Source: Corythucha ciliata (taxonomy: Eukaryota; Arthropoda; Insecta; Hemiptera; Tingidae). From it: a DNA stretch of 64,000 nucleotides. Position 1 is the first letter of the stretch. Every line of letters begins with the position of its first letter. The position numbers were made by a program, and so were the translations under genes. The stretch is from contig CM075943.1 of assembly GCA_038030265.1 (NCBI GenBank), positions 27,218,001 to 27,282,000 on the forward strand, given 5' to 3'. Under the pieces are notes generated by a model. That model saw nothing but the letters and a program-made list of their open reading frames with translations, did not search any database and was not told where the DNA came from. Shown one piece after another: positions 21,362 to 34,985 of this stretch.

Positions 21362-22219
21362 TTTTTTTATTCTTAACGGGAGCAAAAATCCCAACCCAAA
21401 ATAAAAAACATTTTTTTCCTGGAGTCTGAGGACTTGGTTTTCCATATGACTTTGTTTTACTCCCACAATTCAGTCAATGAAATTCAACGCTTTCCCCTCA
21501 AAATGCTTTCCACCTGGACACTGACAAGTTCACTCCGGTTGTAGAACACAGGGAATTAAGGCCCCCGGAACTTGATTTATTTTCTGATTGAACGTGTATT
21601 TATGCCAGAAACCGCAAAACGTTGTAGAATTGACTATTTCCTGTTTGACTATTACCTGTAATCCATGACTTATATTATATCTTTGTTAAGTATTAATTTT
21701 AATGCATTTTAATAAGCCGTACTTAGTAAATAATTTATTTGTAGGGTTCAGCCTTCTTTTTCTTTATCACCTTCTTCTTTTTCCGTTTTATATCTTTACA
21801 TCCTTGACTATTTATTGACTATAATTCTATTGACTATTATTTAGTTGACTATTATTAGTTTTGAAGACTCGAACCTCGTTGGTTTAATTGACCATTTTTT
21901 TTTAAAGCGACTTTCTTATAATCGAGTTCTGTGGCGTTCCTTATAGGCTTTCCCCCACGAGGCTGTCGGTTGTGATAGGGTGCCATAAAAACGCAATAAG
22001 GTGCCCCTAAAGCCGAATCTTGGCGACGCCATTCCCTCACGGGGGGGGGGGGGGGTCTAGTGTGTAGATCACCAACAGCCCTCGCTCGTCGCGTCGGTTG
22101 GATTCCAACACCGGCCACATCTCCAAGCACGGGCACCTTTCCTCCCCTCCTCACCACAACAAATACTACGCAGAAAAACTTTGACAGAGCTGAAATACGT
22201 GGCTCCAACCGCACGAAAT

Positions 22220-22720
22220 TGGGCTTTTGAAGAGGTTAAACATAGAATTTATTTTTTTTCGGAGAATCGGACCCGCGAAATTGTTTTCTAAGTGAACCAA
22301 ACCTGTGAAATTGGTTTTTGGCTTTTCAATGACTGAGCCCTGCAAAATTGGTATGTTGAAGAAACATACACGCAACACACACGAAAATTGAAGGAGCTCA
22401 CCACGCAAATTTCTTTTTTCAACGACTGTGCCCCGCGAAATTGGTTTTATTGGTGACTAAGACCCACGAAATTGGGGTCTTGAAGAACTAAATCTACAAA
22501 ATTGATTTTGAACGAATAAACCCCCAAAAGTGTTTTTTTGAAGACCAGTGTTTTTTGTGTTGTGTTTTTTTGAAAACCATCAAGCTGAGGTTTTTTATTA
22601 ACTAAATCCCGCGAAATCGGTTTTTTGAAGAGCCATACGCGATCTTTGGTCTCTCCCATCGGTATAATTGGTGGATACATAGGGTGTGGGTGAATGGGGG
22701 GGGGGGGACTCGATCCTCTC
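22220..22720 (+). repeat. Degenerate periodic tract, GCGAAATTGGTTTT core
   Basis: Units of about 30 bp share CGCGAAATTGGTTTT and TTGAAGA spacing. The tract is duplicated at about 24060-24558 by the 1.84-kb duplication. It has the same core, in opposite orientation, as 1376-1780. Confidence 0.65.
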
Positions 22721-22849
22721 ACTTTAGATGGACTATTTTCCTCATCCTCTTGTTTCGGGATAGAACAAACAATTTTACTACAATAAACTTAGTTTATTTG
22801 AATATCTTTTTTTTTGTCCCTTTCATGGCACGCATTATCCTTGCAGCCA

Positions 22850-23340
22850 TTTTTAGGCTGTAAATTTGTCAGTATGGCTAATTTTATCACGCGAATAGCC
22901 AGTTAAGCTGCTTTATAGGTTGAAAGCAGTCAATTTGCGCAGTCAGTGCGCGGGGAAGCGTTACAGTCACCGATTAAGGGAGTAGTTGCTTTGGTATGGT
23001 GGCGAAGCCCTTGTTTGCGGCGGGAACGAATGGCCAGTTTATAGATCGCGAATGGTCAAATAATCCACAAAGGGCGCGACAAACCAGACTGTCCATTTTG
23101 TGGGTGCGGATTGCTATTTTAGCCATTTTTAATGCGCGAAACGAAATTTACTCCATCAGTAGGGCGCGAACGGTCCGTTTTGCCATCTTCGAGAACTGGG
23201 ATTGGAAATCTGACACTAAGGGACACTAATCATCAGTTTGGCCATTTTCAAGGAGCGAATGGTCAGTATATTAACCATTTTTGAAGCGCAAATGGTCGGT
23301 TTGGCCATTATCAGGGCATGGATATATTTAATTTAAGTAT
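22850..23340 (+). repeat. Degenerate periodic tract, GCGAATGGTCAGTTTGGCC type
   Basis: Units of about 35 bp carry GCGAATGGTCAGTTT-like and GGCCATTTT-like motifs. The tract is duplicated at about 24686-25176. Related wording appears at 46030-46400. Confidence 0.55.
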
Positions 23341-25243
23341 TTTCACGACGCGAATCTTGCAACGCCCCCCTCCTCCTAAATAAGCCCCGATCAATTTGAA
23401 TGTCGGCAACTTGATTTATTTTCTGATTGAACGTGTATTTATGCCAGAAACCGCAAAACGTTGTAGAATTGACTATTTCCTATTTGACTATTACCTGTAA
23501 TCCATGACTTATATTATATCTTTGTTAAGTATTAATTTTAATGCATTTTAATAAGCCGTACTTAGTAAATAATTTATTTGTAGGGTTCAGTCTTCTTTTT
23601 CTTTATCACCTTCTTCTTTTTCCGTTTTATATCTTTACATCCTTGACTATTTATTGACTATAATTCTATTGACTATTATTTAGTTGACTATTATTAGTTT
23701 TGAAGACTCGAACCTCGTTGGTTTAATTGACCATTTTTTTTTAAAGCGACTTTCTTATAATCGAGTTCTGTGGCGTTCCTTATAGGCTTTCCCCCACGAG
23801 GCTGTCGGTTGTGATAGGGTGCCATAAAAACGCAATAAGGTGCCCCTAAAGCCGAATCTTGGCGACGCCATTCCCTCACGGGGGGGGGGGGGGTCTAGTG
23901 TGTAGTTCATCAACAGCCCTCGCTCGTCGCGTCGGTTGGATTCCAACACCGGCCACATCTCCAAGCACGGGCACCTTTCCTCCCCTCCTCACCACAACAA
24001 ATACTACGCAGAAAAACTTTGACAGAGCTGAAATACGTGGCTCCAACCGCACGAAATTGGGCTTTTGAAGAGGTTAAACATTGAATTTATTTTTTTTCGG
24101 AGAATCGGACCCGCGAAATTGTTTTCTAAGTGAACCAAACCTGTGAAATTGGTTTTTGGCTTTTCAATGACTGAGCCCTGCAAAATTGGTATGTTGAAGA
24201 AACATACACGCAACACACACGAAAATTGAAGGAGCTCACCACGCAAATTTCTTTTTTCAACGACTGTGCCCCGCGAAATTGGTTTTATTGGTGACTAAGA
24301 CCCACGAAATTGGGGTCTTGAAGAACTAAATCTACAAAATTGATTTTGAACGAATAAACCCCCAAAAGTGTTTTTTTGAAGACCAGTGTTTTTTGTGTTG
24401 TGTTTTTTTGAAAACCATCAAGCTGAGGTTTTTTATTAACTAAATCCCGCGAAATCGGTTTTTTGAAGAGCCATACGCGATCTTTGGTCTCTCCCATCGG
24501 TATAATTGGTGGATACATAGGGTGTGGGTGAATGGGGGGGGGGACTCGATCCTCTCACTTTAGATGGACTATTTTCCTCATCCTCTTGTTTCGGGATAGA
24601 ACAAACAATTTTACTACAATAAACTTAGTTTATTTGAATATCTTTTTTTTTGTCCCTTTCATGGCACGCATTATCCTTGCAGCCATTTTTAGGCTGTAAA
24701 TTTGTCAGTATGGCTAATTTTATCACGCGAATAGCCAGTTAAGCTGCTTTATAGGTTGAAAGCAGTCAATTTGCGCAGTCAGTGCGCGGGGAAGCGTTAC
24801 AGTCACCGATTAAGGGAGTAGTTGCTTTGGTATGGTGGCGAAGCCCTTGTTTGCGGCGGGAACGAATGGCCAGTTTATAGATCGCGAATGGTCAAATAAT
24901 CCACAAAGGGCGCGACAAACCAGACTGTCCATTTTGTGGGTGCGGATTGCTATTTTAGCCATTTTTAATGCGCGAAACGAAATTTACTCCATCAGTAGGG
25001 CGCGAACGGTCCGTTTTGCCATCTTCGAGAACTGGGATTGGAAATCTGACACTAAGGGACACTAATCATCAGTTTGGCCATTTTCAAGGAGCGAATGGTC
25101 AGTATATTAACCATTTTTGAAGCGCAAATGGTCGGTTTGGCCATTATCAGGGCATGGATATATTTAATTTAAGCATTTTCACGACGCGAATCTTGCAACG
25201 CCCCCCTCCTCCTAAATAAGCCCCGATCAATTTGAATGTCGGC

Positions 25244-27913
25244 AACTTAATTTATTTTCTACGATTGTGACTCCTTCTATAGATAGAAACATCGAGATGT
25301 TTTTACGTACTTCTATTCTAAATGTGACTCCCTATCCTGTTCTCTTATTGAATTCCGATTGAGCCCGAAGCAAAAAAATTGTTGGAAAATTTCTTGGTAT
25401 TTGGTATCTTGGATGGGGTGAAAGAGGGAGAGAAATCGAACAACTTGATTCCCTTAGCTGGGACAGTATAAGAAGGATTTACGCCGAAAGCAACAAAAAT
25501 TCTCAAAAAAAAAAAAAAAAAAAAAAATGAAGGCCCAAATAAGACGAGGAAGCTGCAAAGTAAAGAAAATCCCATTATGTACGTGCGTAGAAAATAACGA
25601 AACTTGAAGCGGATGGAATAATAAAGGGAGGACCACGGGATTAATCTAAATACTTACGTAAAGGAAGTCCAAATAAAGTTTGGTTTTTGAAACAAAGTTT
25701 TGATTGAAGAGGGCTGAGAGGTTGCTCTGACGCACACAGTTTAAGTTGAGTCGTTACACGAAAAACTTATATGAACCACGGAAGGTCTTACTCGGGGGAA
25801 AAAATCGGTTATAAAAGGGCGTTGAGTTGGATGTGAGTGCATGCTATACGCTAGGGGTGTTACGTTTTATATTCCTGCGGAGGGGTTGTGTTGATCAAGT
25901 ATTTGATGAGTCAACTCAGATCGTATAGTGCCGCTAAATGCGCTTTATATCCAGCCGTCAAACATTGAAAGAGGAACTCGCCTATAGGCTGAGTTAAATT
26001 ACCTCTTTCGCCTCTCTCTCACAGCCAATAATAGTGCCACACGCTCGTATTGTTATCTCAGCAACGCCGATATTTACTCCTCCCCCCCCCAACCACCATG
26101 GAGCGTTGAGCATTCCACCTTAATCTGCAAAATTCCTTTTTGAAACCCATCTTTTTGGCAAATCCGCTAGAACCAAAAAGGTGGGGGGGCAAATAAATGT
26201 AATTGCACACACCACACTCATGCCACGCTTCTTCGAGGGGCATGCTAAGAGTTGCCTGAGACTAATTAAGTTGACAATTTACGAGCCCCAAAACCAAGAT
26301 GGAATTTAATTTAAAATATTGTAGGTAAGTTCAATTAAACTCCGCCGACGGATTCCTTCAAAGTTTTTGTTTCCTGAGACCAGCTTTTTCTCCCCCCGCA
26401 TATTCGTTAATTCAGTCTTCTCACCACCAAGCACTAAATTGCAGAATTATCAAGTATACTGTAAAATTAAGAATTTAAAATGGTAATTCGTTCTCTGCCC
26501 GCCCTAGAGTGACTACTTTATTTGTTCGTTGTACTTTTAATCACTTTTTTTGTTCCGGAACTTTGCCTTTTATTCCCGAGAAAAGACACTTGAAAGGTGA
26601 GCAAATAGGGAGAGTAACAAAGGACAAACCTGAAGATTATCCTGAACTATACGAACCCTGTGGTCTAAATCAAATTAAACCCCATGAAAAAAAGGATTGA
26701 TTGGTAAGAATAGAAGGGTGGGAGGGTGAAGATTCCCTTTAAGAAGGAAGGTTTCCATTAAAATGTAGATAATTGGGTGAATCTTCGGGAATGCTTTAAC
26801 AGTTTGAATTAAAGTTTTAATTGGAAAACACTCACGCTGATAGAAAATAGTATTTCCCACTGACCAATCAATGCTGAAATCAAGACAAGGTCAGTGCTTC
26901 CAGGCTTTCACCCTGCACTTAAACAGGCAATCCTCTAAACTTAGCCCCTAAGACAAGACGTTCGTAAGCTCCTGAATCTGCTACGTTTCACAGTAACGTG
27001 CCAGGGGGCAAATCTTCTCATATAACCGCCCCCGTGGGACGAATGCCTCGAGTCGGGTAATCCCAAGCGGATTAAGAGGCACTCGGGGTCTATCTCTCCG
27101 TTTAAAGAAAGATTTCGGTGGAGTGGCAAAAACAAGGGGCTCTTTCGCCCATTGTTTTCCCTAGTTTAATTGTCGTTAGTGTAGGGAACACTTGTAAGGC
27201 ATGGTGACACAGGAAGGGGGGGTGGTGAAGAAATGGCACAATCGATTTTAGCAGGGGGAAAAACGCCACACATTTTCCGAATAGATGTCCTTTCCTAATT
27301 TTAAACGTGATATTTCCCGAACCAAGAAAACGTTAGGTGATTGCAGCGCAATTTTCTTGTCTGTGAGGCGGCTCGTGCGCAATGCCTCACAGGTTCGCGG
27401 GCCGCTAACTTGAAAGACCAGACGGAAGAGACGGCAGCCTATTTATTTTTATTTTTCACGTAAACGGTACTGTACTGTAAACTTTCTAAAAGGGTCATTA
27501 TGACCACCACGATGAAACTCAACAGCCGAGGAATTTTCTGGATTTTCCCCCAAGAAATGTCTGTTGCTTCAACACACCCTCTTTTCTTGGTATGAAAGTT
27601 CTAAAATCGGCTCAAAACACGGGAAAAAGGGGGTAAAATCACCCCCCCCCCCCAAGGGGGAGAGTATGATGGTCCGAGAGTTCGGCCCTTGAGAAGTTTT
27701 TGCCGGAATGAGGTGAGTTGCGGAATGTGGGACTGTTTCATATTGTCCTAGATCTGGGGGGGTTATTCTGTAAATTTCAAACTTTACGTGTCGTAAAATT
27801 GAAGAAGGGTGACGGGAGGTGCCTCGTTTCCATGGTTTTTACGATACATAATTTAATTAAACTGCGGAAATTTCACGCGAGAATGTGTGGTGGTCTCGAA
27901 GAAAAAATAATAA
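25244..27913. other. No gene recognised
   Basis: A run of A at about 25505-25527 and a C run near 27642 are the only clear features. At 27767 a start resembling a MITE end (GGGTTATTCTGTAAATTTC) has no visible inverse partner. Short frames show no known motif. Confidence 0.4.
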
Positions 27914-28049
27914 GGTCCGTTCCATTGTTTCGCGAGTGCTACACTTTTGAAGAAAATCATCTGGTTTCATTCAATTTTTCAGAATAAGTCAATGAAATCA
28001 CATGGTTTTCTGCACTAGTGTAGCTAGTGCAAAACAATGGAACGGACCC
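27914..28049. mobile_element. 136-bp foldback MITE, copy 1
   Basis: The element runs from GGTCCGTTCCATTG to CAATGGAACGGACCC and folds back along most of its length. It is flanked by ATAA on both sides if the terminal C is included. By eye it is identical to the copy at 36297-36432. Confidence 0.85.
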
Positions 28050-31041
28050 ATAAATTCTTAACAAATGTGTGGGGCGTTTTTCATGAATTAACAATGGTAG
28101 GCATATATTTGTGGAGAAATGTGTGAACATATTAAGCAAATCTTTACATAGGAATACAAACGATAGTGAGACTAAATCAGTGGTATGATTGAACTTGATG
28201 GTGCACTACACTAGCACCATCAGCACTAGCACTAGCGAATAAATGCTGTGGCATAAGAGTGGAGGAATCTATGAACTGCTTGGACAGCAGGAGCAAGCGA
28301 TCAAAGTTGTGCGGTAGAGTTTCCATTTCTCGCCAAGCCGATAATGGAGTGTTATCTTTTTCTTTACCTCTTCTTCTTCTTCTTCAATACTCTTTTGCTT
28401 TTGCGCTGCTTATGTTTTATGTCACGTGGACTCTTCTATCGCCTAATCGAGCACGGCCGCATGAAGCACGCTCATCGCCCCCCGACCGTCTGAGGCACAC
28501 TCACCGCCCCCCTCCCCCTACTGCCCGAAAATAGTTCACCGCCCCGCAGCAGCCGTTCACTGCTGCCAAGGAGGCGATATCGCCCCCGTTGAAAACCACT
28601 GATTTAAAACAAAACAAAAATCACGGGCTTATCTTCCTCTTCCTAAGCTGAAGATGAAGATTCAGTCCGTTCAAGCTCCAATTTGGAGGATTTCCCTTCC
28701 TTGTTTTTGTTGAACGTGGGAGTGGTGGAACCAGCCAAAGTTTGCTTATCTCGGCGCGCGAAGGCCATATTTCACGGATATGGTCCATTAAAACCCCAAT
28801 TAGTGGGATTTAAAGGAAAACAGTTCGCTGGCTTGGGTCTCCCAAAAGGTCAAATGTTTAGAGTTTGGCTTTTTGGCTCAATTGTCAGTTGAAGAGATTT
28901 TTGTGACCGAAAAATCGGGTTCCTAGACCAAAGTGGAGTTCGTTTCATGAAAAATGCGATCTCAGAGTAATTATGTCGAGTTTTTGCCCATTATTTCTGT
29001 GGATCCGTTTGACGCTAAGTTCCGATTTGTCCACCATTGGAATCACATCACCAAACATTTAGTTATCGATGAGATTTTTAGTTTATTGATATTTTTACTT
29101 TAAAAAAAAATTAAAAGGCCGTAGTTTAGACGCCCGTAGCGCCACCATTCTCCTCTTCTCCTATCACTGGATCTCCTACCAACGCGCCTATCGAAGGCTC
29201 TTGCTCTTCTCCGCCTTCGTAAACCGGCTGTAAAACGGCATTTAAATAAAATGAAACAGTGACGTATCCACAAAAATATATCGGGTGCAATTTTTAAAAA
29301 AATTATATACCGATGATGACGGTGGGGAGGGGGTTAGTCCAGTCGGGCAGTACCAGATCACTGTCACTCGGTTGGCATAAAGTTGTTCGAGCAATAATAA
29401 TAATGCAAATTCCGTCGTCTAATTTATCCTGAAAGCTTTTATTTTTTTGTATACTACATAGGTCCGACCTCCTCACACGAAATAAGATGACGTATAGAAT
29501 GATGTGTAATGCAGATTTTAGCACTACGTCTCATGAAGGACCCGGCCGCAAATTGGACCCCGAGCTTTTCTATTAGTTCGTTCACGGCATTGAGACTCAT
29601 TTTAATTTTAATTTTTTTGAAGAAGTGAGCTTTGAAATTGCAATGTAGTTGGCACCGGAAAGTTTCTCTGCCCCCCTCGTCCCTTTCATAGTTCTGAACT
29701 GTATCATAAGTAATTATTCATTCAATTTATTAAAGGATTCCACTGTGTAGAATGCATGGTAAGAATATTCGAGTAGTAACTCATGAATGTCAATAACCTG
29801 GGGCAATTTAATTTCCACTCGCTTAACACAAGTGCGGTAATGGAATCAGGAATTATTTTGGTGAAACGGACCAATGGATTTTTTTTCTTAATTAAAAATT
29901 CGAATGTTGAATGGAATGACAGGAATACGCGTGGGTTGATTGGACTGCTAAATAACAGCAGATTTCTCTAATTTCAACGAGTGCCAAATAACCCACCCTC
30001 GACCCCTGCCCACACCACCCCTTGACACACGTTTTTGAAAGAAGGACCGGGCCTCCAGCAAGAGAGGGGACATTTTGGATTAACGTTGTTCTCACGGTGA
30101 CTCCAGGCTACGAAGAGAAGGCCTCGTTATGTACTTCCTAAGTACTTCGTCCATTATAGATGTCTCCCCCACCCTTGTATATAGGGGAGGTCCTGCGCGC
30201 CATTAAAGTTAATAGCACGGATTTGACTGCGAGGCTTAAATCACCGACCTTTTTATGCAGCAATTCGTTTTTTGTGTGTGTAATGAGCAACGATTTAACG
30301 TGTAGCGTACTCATAGACAATACAAAGAACTACCGAATTTCTTGGTAAAATCGATGATTTGTAGAATAATTAACGAGTTAAATGATTTATCAAACTGTAC
30401 TTTCGTACTCTGGGCACACGGACTAACACGTCAATGCGAGTACAAGAAAAATATTAAAATAACGAGTGCCCAATGCTCAAGTTTTGACGAGAAACCGAAA
30501 GTTTTTGCCACCAAAGTTTAGCCCTTACATTCCCTTCGACTTTATAATAGGGAACGGAGTACAAAAACGTCGAAACTTTTCTTCTTCGTCGCTAAAGAAG
30601 AGGTCTCTCGCCATTTTTTCCACTCTTTTAACTATTTTGACCTAAAAAACGAAGCAATTTTATTGAAACCCAAGTAGTGACCGTTTGGATTAGAAAAACA
30701 TATAAACCCATTCACGCCGTCAAAAATTTCAAAAAGGTGCAAGTCAAACGTCACAGGTTAAACCAACTGGAGGAGAGAAAAATCGTTAGCGCGAACAAAC
30801 GCCTTGTTGTCCCCATCCCTATTCTAAACTCTGTCATCCGTAACGACGGCTTTGAATGGGCTTTTCAACTATATCCTGTGGAGCTTCCTCAGAGCTCTTC
30901 CATTTAGAAGGAAACCCAAGAGGTTGGCTCCTCCTTCTCGTCTTCACACCATCACGCTCGTGTTCTAAGCGATAATGGTCGTCAGGGTAAAGGTTTGTGG
31001 AGGGGGGGGGACTTTACAAATTCGAGAGGATTATGCCATTT
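28050..31041. other. No gene recognised
   Basis: A faint periodic tract with AAANCCCAATTNGNGGG motifs lies around 28660-28880. The remaining frames (28259-28534, 29303-29524, 30677-30907) have no recognised domain. A few tandem CACTAGCAC-type motifs occur near 28205-28240. Confidence 0.4.
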
Positions 31042-32758
31042 ATAGACCAGTCAATATAGACACAAAAATCGGGCTAAATCGCAAACATGCATGTAATTGA
31101 TTTTTTTGTTGCGTGTTGTTAGGACCAATGAGAGCAGTTATTACTCAAGTTTGCAACCCTCAAAACCTTGTGCTTAACTCATGGCACTCGAAAAACTAAG
31201 AAATTTCATATTTCTGGTTTTTTAAACAAAAATACCAGAAGAAAGAGTTTTTCGAGCATGACCACAGTATACATTGTTAAAGCCAACTAAATTTGCTACA
31301 ATTTAAGCCATGCCCGAGCATCCTTGGTCTGTTAGTACAGGAAATACAGGCAATCAACAAAATACCTAATCTCGCCAAAAAGCGAGATTTTATTGGTAGG
31401 GTAATTTTTCAAGACCCGTAGCACTCAAATACACGGTGATTGGTACTTGGTTGAACAAAATGAGAGGGATGATTGTACACCCAAAATGCAACAAAAAATT
31501 TCCTATGACCTAAGGTCAGATTTCCATTCCTAGTTCAGATAATCAATTTGTTGTTTTTTAGCACATCACGGGTTTTCGCAAAGAAAACATCTGTAACATG
31601 GGAAGTAAGCGTCCTAGGTTAAATCCGACGACACCACTGAAAAGAGCACTCTTTATTTTGTGCGAGTAAAGAAATTTTGTCTAATAATAGTGAAAGATTC
31701 TTTGAGTAAACTGGGAAAATATCAGGATATCTTTATCTTAATATCAGGTATCTTCTTTTAGGCACTCAAAATGGGCCTAATTGCCAAATTTTTTGGAATA
31801 ACAATGGATTTTTCTCAAAACATTGCGAAGGACAGGAGTAAAATAAGCATGAAGTATTAAACCTAGTTACTTCATACAGTTTTAGAGGAATTAGCCGGGC
31901 GCTAGGAGCACCATGGCTAATGTAGTCTAGCTTTGAACAGTTGTCAAAAACTGACATTTTTTTAAAATATCCTGATATTTTCCCAGTTTACTCCAGGAAT
32001 CTTTCGCTAACTTTGGACAAAATGCCCTTACTCACACAGAAAAAAGTGTGCTCTTTTCATTGGTATCGTTGGATTTATCCTAGAACGCATGCTTCCCAAG
32101 TTACAGCTGTTTTTGTTGCGAAAACCAGTGATGTGCCGAAAAAAGGGAAAACATCTATTATCTTGACTAGGAAAGGAAATCGGACCCTAGGTCATGAGAC
32201 AATTTTTGTTGCATTTTGGATGTTTAATCACCCCTATTATTTTGCTCAACCAAGTACCTGTCACCCTGTCCTATAGAGTATCTACGCGAAAATAAATTTT
32301 AGGCAATAGCGTCAGATTCAAATTGAGCTACTGCCTAAGAATTATTCTCGCGTGGATATTCTGTAGGACCATTATTGTTTGAGTGCTACGGGTCTTGAAA
32401 AATAACCCTATCAATAAAATCTCGCATTTTGGCGATATTACACATTTCTTTATTGGCTGTATCTCCGAAAATAACAAACGTAGGACGCTCGGACTGGGCT
32501 TAAATTGTAGCAAATTTAGTTGGCTTCAACAATGTATGCTGTGGTCATGCTCGAAAAACGCTTTCTTATGGTATTTTTGTTTAACAACCTAAAAAATTGA
32601 TGGAATTTCCTGGTTTTTCGAGTGCCACGAGTTGAGCACAAGGTTTTGAAGGTTGCAAACTTGAGTATAAACTACTCTCATTGGCCCTAACAATCTGCAA
32701 AAGAAAAAACAATTACATGCATATATGCGATGTTTGATGTTTATATTGACTGGCCTAT
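31042..32758. mobile_element. Foldback element with CCAGTCAATA ends, 1.7 kb
   Basis: The left end ATAGACCAGTCAATATAGACA-like and the right end are inverse. The arms run from about 31042 to 31725 and about 31968 to 32758, with a loop of about 240 bp. The right arm is longer because a 102-bp hairpin element (32268-32369) is inserted. The terminus matches that of the element at 34190-40593. No transposase is recognised, and frames on opposite arms mirror each other. Confidence 0.75.
32268..32369. mobile_element. 102-bp hairpin element inside a foldback arm
   Basis: GTCCTATAGAGTATCTACGCG pairs with an inverse at the right end with a few mismatches. Further inside, TTTTAGGCAATAGC pairs with GCTACTGCCTAA. 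The opposite arm (about 31410-31450) lacks it, so it entered after the foldback formed. Confidence 0.7.
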
Positions 32759-33929
32759 TAACGCAGTAATTCAATTGAATATGAGTCGGGATTCATGCAG
32801 TTATTGTTGTTCAAATCTTAAGGATTTATGCAGCTGGCAGAGAATATTCGTCACAGAGCCCTTTTTAACTCGAAAACTCGTAACTTTTTCTGTTCCAAAA
32901 GTTCCAGGGATCGGGTGTTTCTTTTGAGCAGAAAACTCTTTAACTTTTCATTCCAGCCGAAGTGTCTCAAAGAAGGTTCAACTTTTACTGATTACCATCT
33001 CGTTTGAACATTATGATATACCCGTAGAATAAAAAAAAAATACTTTACACTCGCTCTCCTTCACCACAGCGTTGCGCTTGCTTAATATTAGAAGGCCCAA
33101 AAGGGCTAAAATATTAAATCTCTCACAATTTCCAAGTTTGTACCGTTAAAATATGATGAAGAAAAAGAAGAATTACGCAGAGCTGATGTTGTAAATGCCT
33201 GGAGGCGTCCCTCTGAAAGGTAAGAGTGGGGATTTAGTGCGGGGGGTCCATGTTTCCATGGTGCAATGAGTGTGGAAGGACGATGAAACTGTTTAACAAT
33301 TATGTAGAGGCGTGTGAGGGGCGTTGGACTATTAAGAAATGGAATAAAGTGACCGTGAAGGGTCCTAAGGGTGATGTCAAGACCGATCGTTACTCTTCTC
33401 CTTAAGCACCTCGGAAAAGTGGCAAAGTGGTTTTCTGTGCGTCCACGTTCTTCAACGGTTCCAAAAGGTTGATGGGAGAAGGGATTGTTTGATTTGTGGT
33501 TAGCAGCGATGCAAACCTAAACAAAAAAGGACGTGTTTCTTCAATTTAATCCAAACTTCGAATATGTAGTTTGTCAACTGTGAAGATGACAGATTCATGG
33601 GTAGGACGGGAAAGGGAGACTGTGCAACAGGTGAGTAGATGGAAACGATTAGAGAATCACTCATATTTGCACGATTCCTCTTAAAAGTTTTACTGCTACC
33701 GATTTATTTCCCCCGTCTCGCTCGAAATTCACTCTCTGTCGGGATAAATCACTTGTTGCGCGAGTTACATATTGGCCGCGTTGCAAAACTTCAGACTTGT
33801 TCAGCGCTTAATGAGCACTTAGTCTTTTGACGTTGCAAAACTGTCAATGTATCTCAGCATTGAGTAATGTTTAATAATCTAAAAAAACACGTTCTGAGGT
33901 GTTTCAAACCAAAAAATGTAGGAAAGGAA
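32759..33929. other. No gene recognised
   Basis: AT-rich sequence. GTTGCAAAACT motifs recur at about 33780, 33832, 34087 and, inverted, 34142. No protein motif seen. Confidence 0.35.
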
Positions 33930-34023
33930 TGTTATTAGTTTTTAAGCCGTACAACTTGATTAATAATTTATTTTTAGGTTTTTGGCTTATTTCAACAAGC
34001 CAAAAGCCTAAAAATAAAATAGA
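33930..34023 (-). mobile_element. Tiny retroposon, copy 1
   Basis: A 94-bp insert is flanked by 10-bp direct repeats AGGAAAGGAA (33920-33929 and 34024-34033). Read on the minus strand it ends GGCTTAAAAACTAATAA, and it carries an internal stem-loop (TTTTTAGG..GGCTT with its inverse). The same sequence type is inserted in the non-LTR element at 39170-39283. Confidence 0.7.
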
Positions 34024-34985
34024 AGGAAAGGAAGTTACTAACCTTCCGGCTTCGATAACGGGAAGGTCGAAACTCACAAATCACCGTTGCAAAACTCCAG
34101 TAAGCTCTTAATTGTACACTTCAGCGTTTAAACACGAGCCCCGAGTTTTGCAACGCAACCATTGTATTGAGGGAGTTCGTTATTAATTGTAGTCCAGTCA
34201 ATTGGGGCTCTGGAAAGCCGGTTTCAAGACAAATCTGAATCTGAACTTTGCCAACAAAAAATCAGTCGGCTTCACGCCGAAAATCGCAAAAAACTGGAAA
34301 TTTTCTGACTTTTTCTACTCAATTGATTATATCTCTGGAACTATGTACTTTTCGATGATGGTGCTTCTTTGCATTTTTGAAATAGACTAAATTTGTAACA
34401 ATTTAAGCTCAATTGTATCTCCGTACGACCAATATATACGACCAATCGATTATGCTCTCTGCTCTCGGTGTGTACGGACTTGTTTTTTGTCGCTCCTCAA
34501 ACTTCCTCAGTTTGTAAAAGTTTGTGATCGTTTAGTGGCGTTAATTTTGTGCGAGCAGCGGGATAATTGTGTCCGTGGAGTTATGTGAGGCTTTCCCACC
34601 GCCATCGAACCGGTTATTGACAGTGTATTGAATATTTCAATCGCATTTAAAGTCGTAAAGAACCTAGGTGGGACGCGCGAGGAGTAAAATAATAAAACAA
34701 AAAAACTATAAGAGTGGATTCTTCTAAAGAGAGTTGTACTTTGTATCCTCTGAATTCGCCACTGAAAAAGTGTAAGAAAACTTTTCTATCTCTAATTTTT
34801 TCATATCTCTTTCTTTGTCGCGAATTATTCGGTGATTTCGTCTCTTCCCCCGCTCCTTTTTCTCCACCCCCTTACCGTTGATTCTTTCATTTATACCTTT
34901 CGACCAGCAATGCATCGGGGTCTTGCGGGCATTCATTTTTTTTCTCACTCAATTCAGATAAAAGTCCTTGTAAAGTGTCGCAGCT

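Larger units (their letters stand above)
18651..21466. repeat. Outer inverted pair enclosing a cluster of insertions
   Basis: 18651-18681 (CAAAGTCATATGGAAAACCA) is the inverse of about 21430-21460, and GGGTTGGGATTTTTGCTCCC at 20056-20075 is the inverse of a stretch at about 21378-21400. This suggests an older foldback element later filled with the helentron-like copies between the arms. The exact borders are not resolved. Confidence 0.45.
21569..25243 (+). repeat. Direct tandem duplication of about 1.84 kb
   Basis: Unit 1 (21569-23407) and unit 2 (23408-25243) are nearly identical. The differences I see are G-run lengths, a GTAGATCACC versus GTAGTTCATC change and single bases. Each unit carries an AAGCCGTACTTAG motif, a long G run and two periodic tracts. 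Paired identical open frames (for example at 22166 and 24004 on the minus strand) are copies of the repeats, not genes. Confidence 0.92.

Noticed and set aside
22166..24246. Identical minus-strand frames of 80 residues at 22166-22408 and 24004-24246
   Set aside because: They are the same periodic repeat duplicated by the 1.84-kb tandem event; the residues follow the repeat period and no domain is seen.
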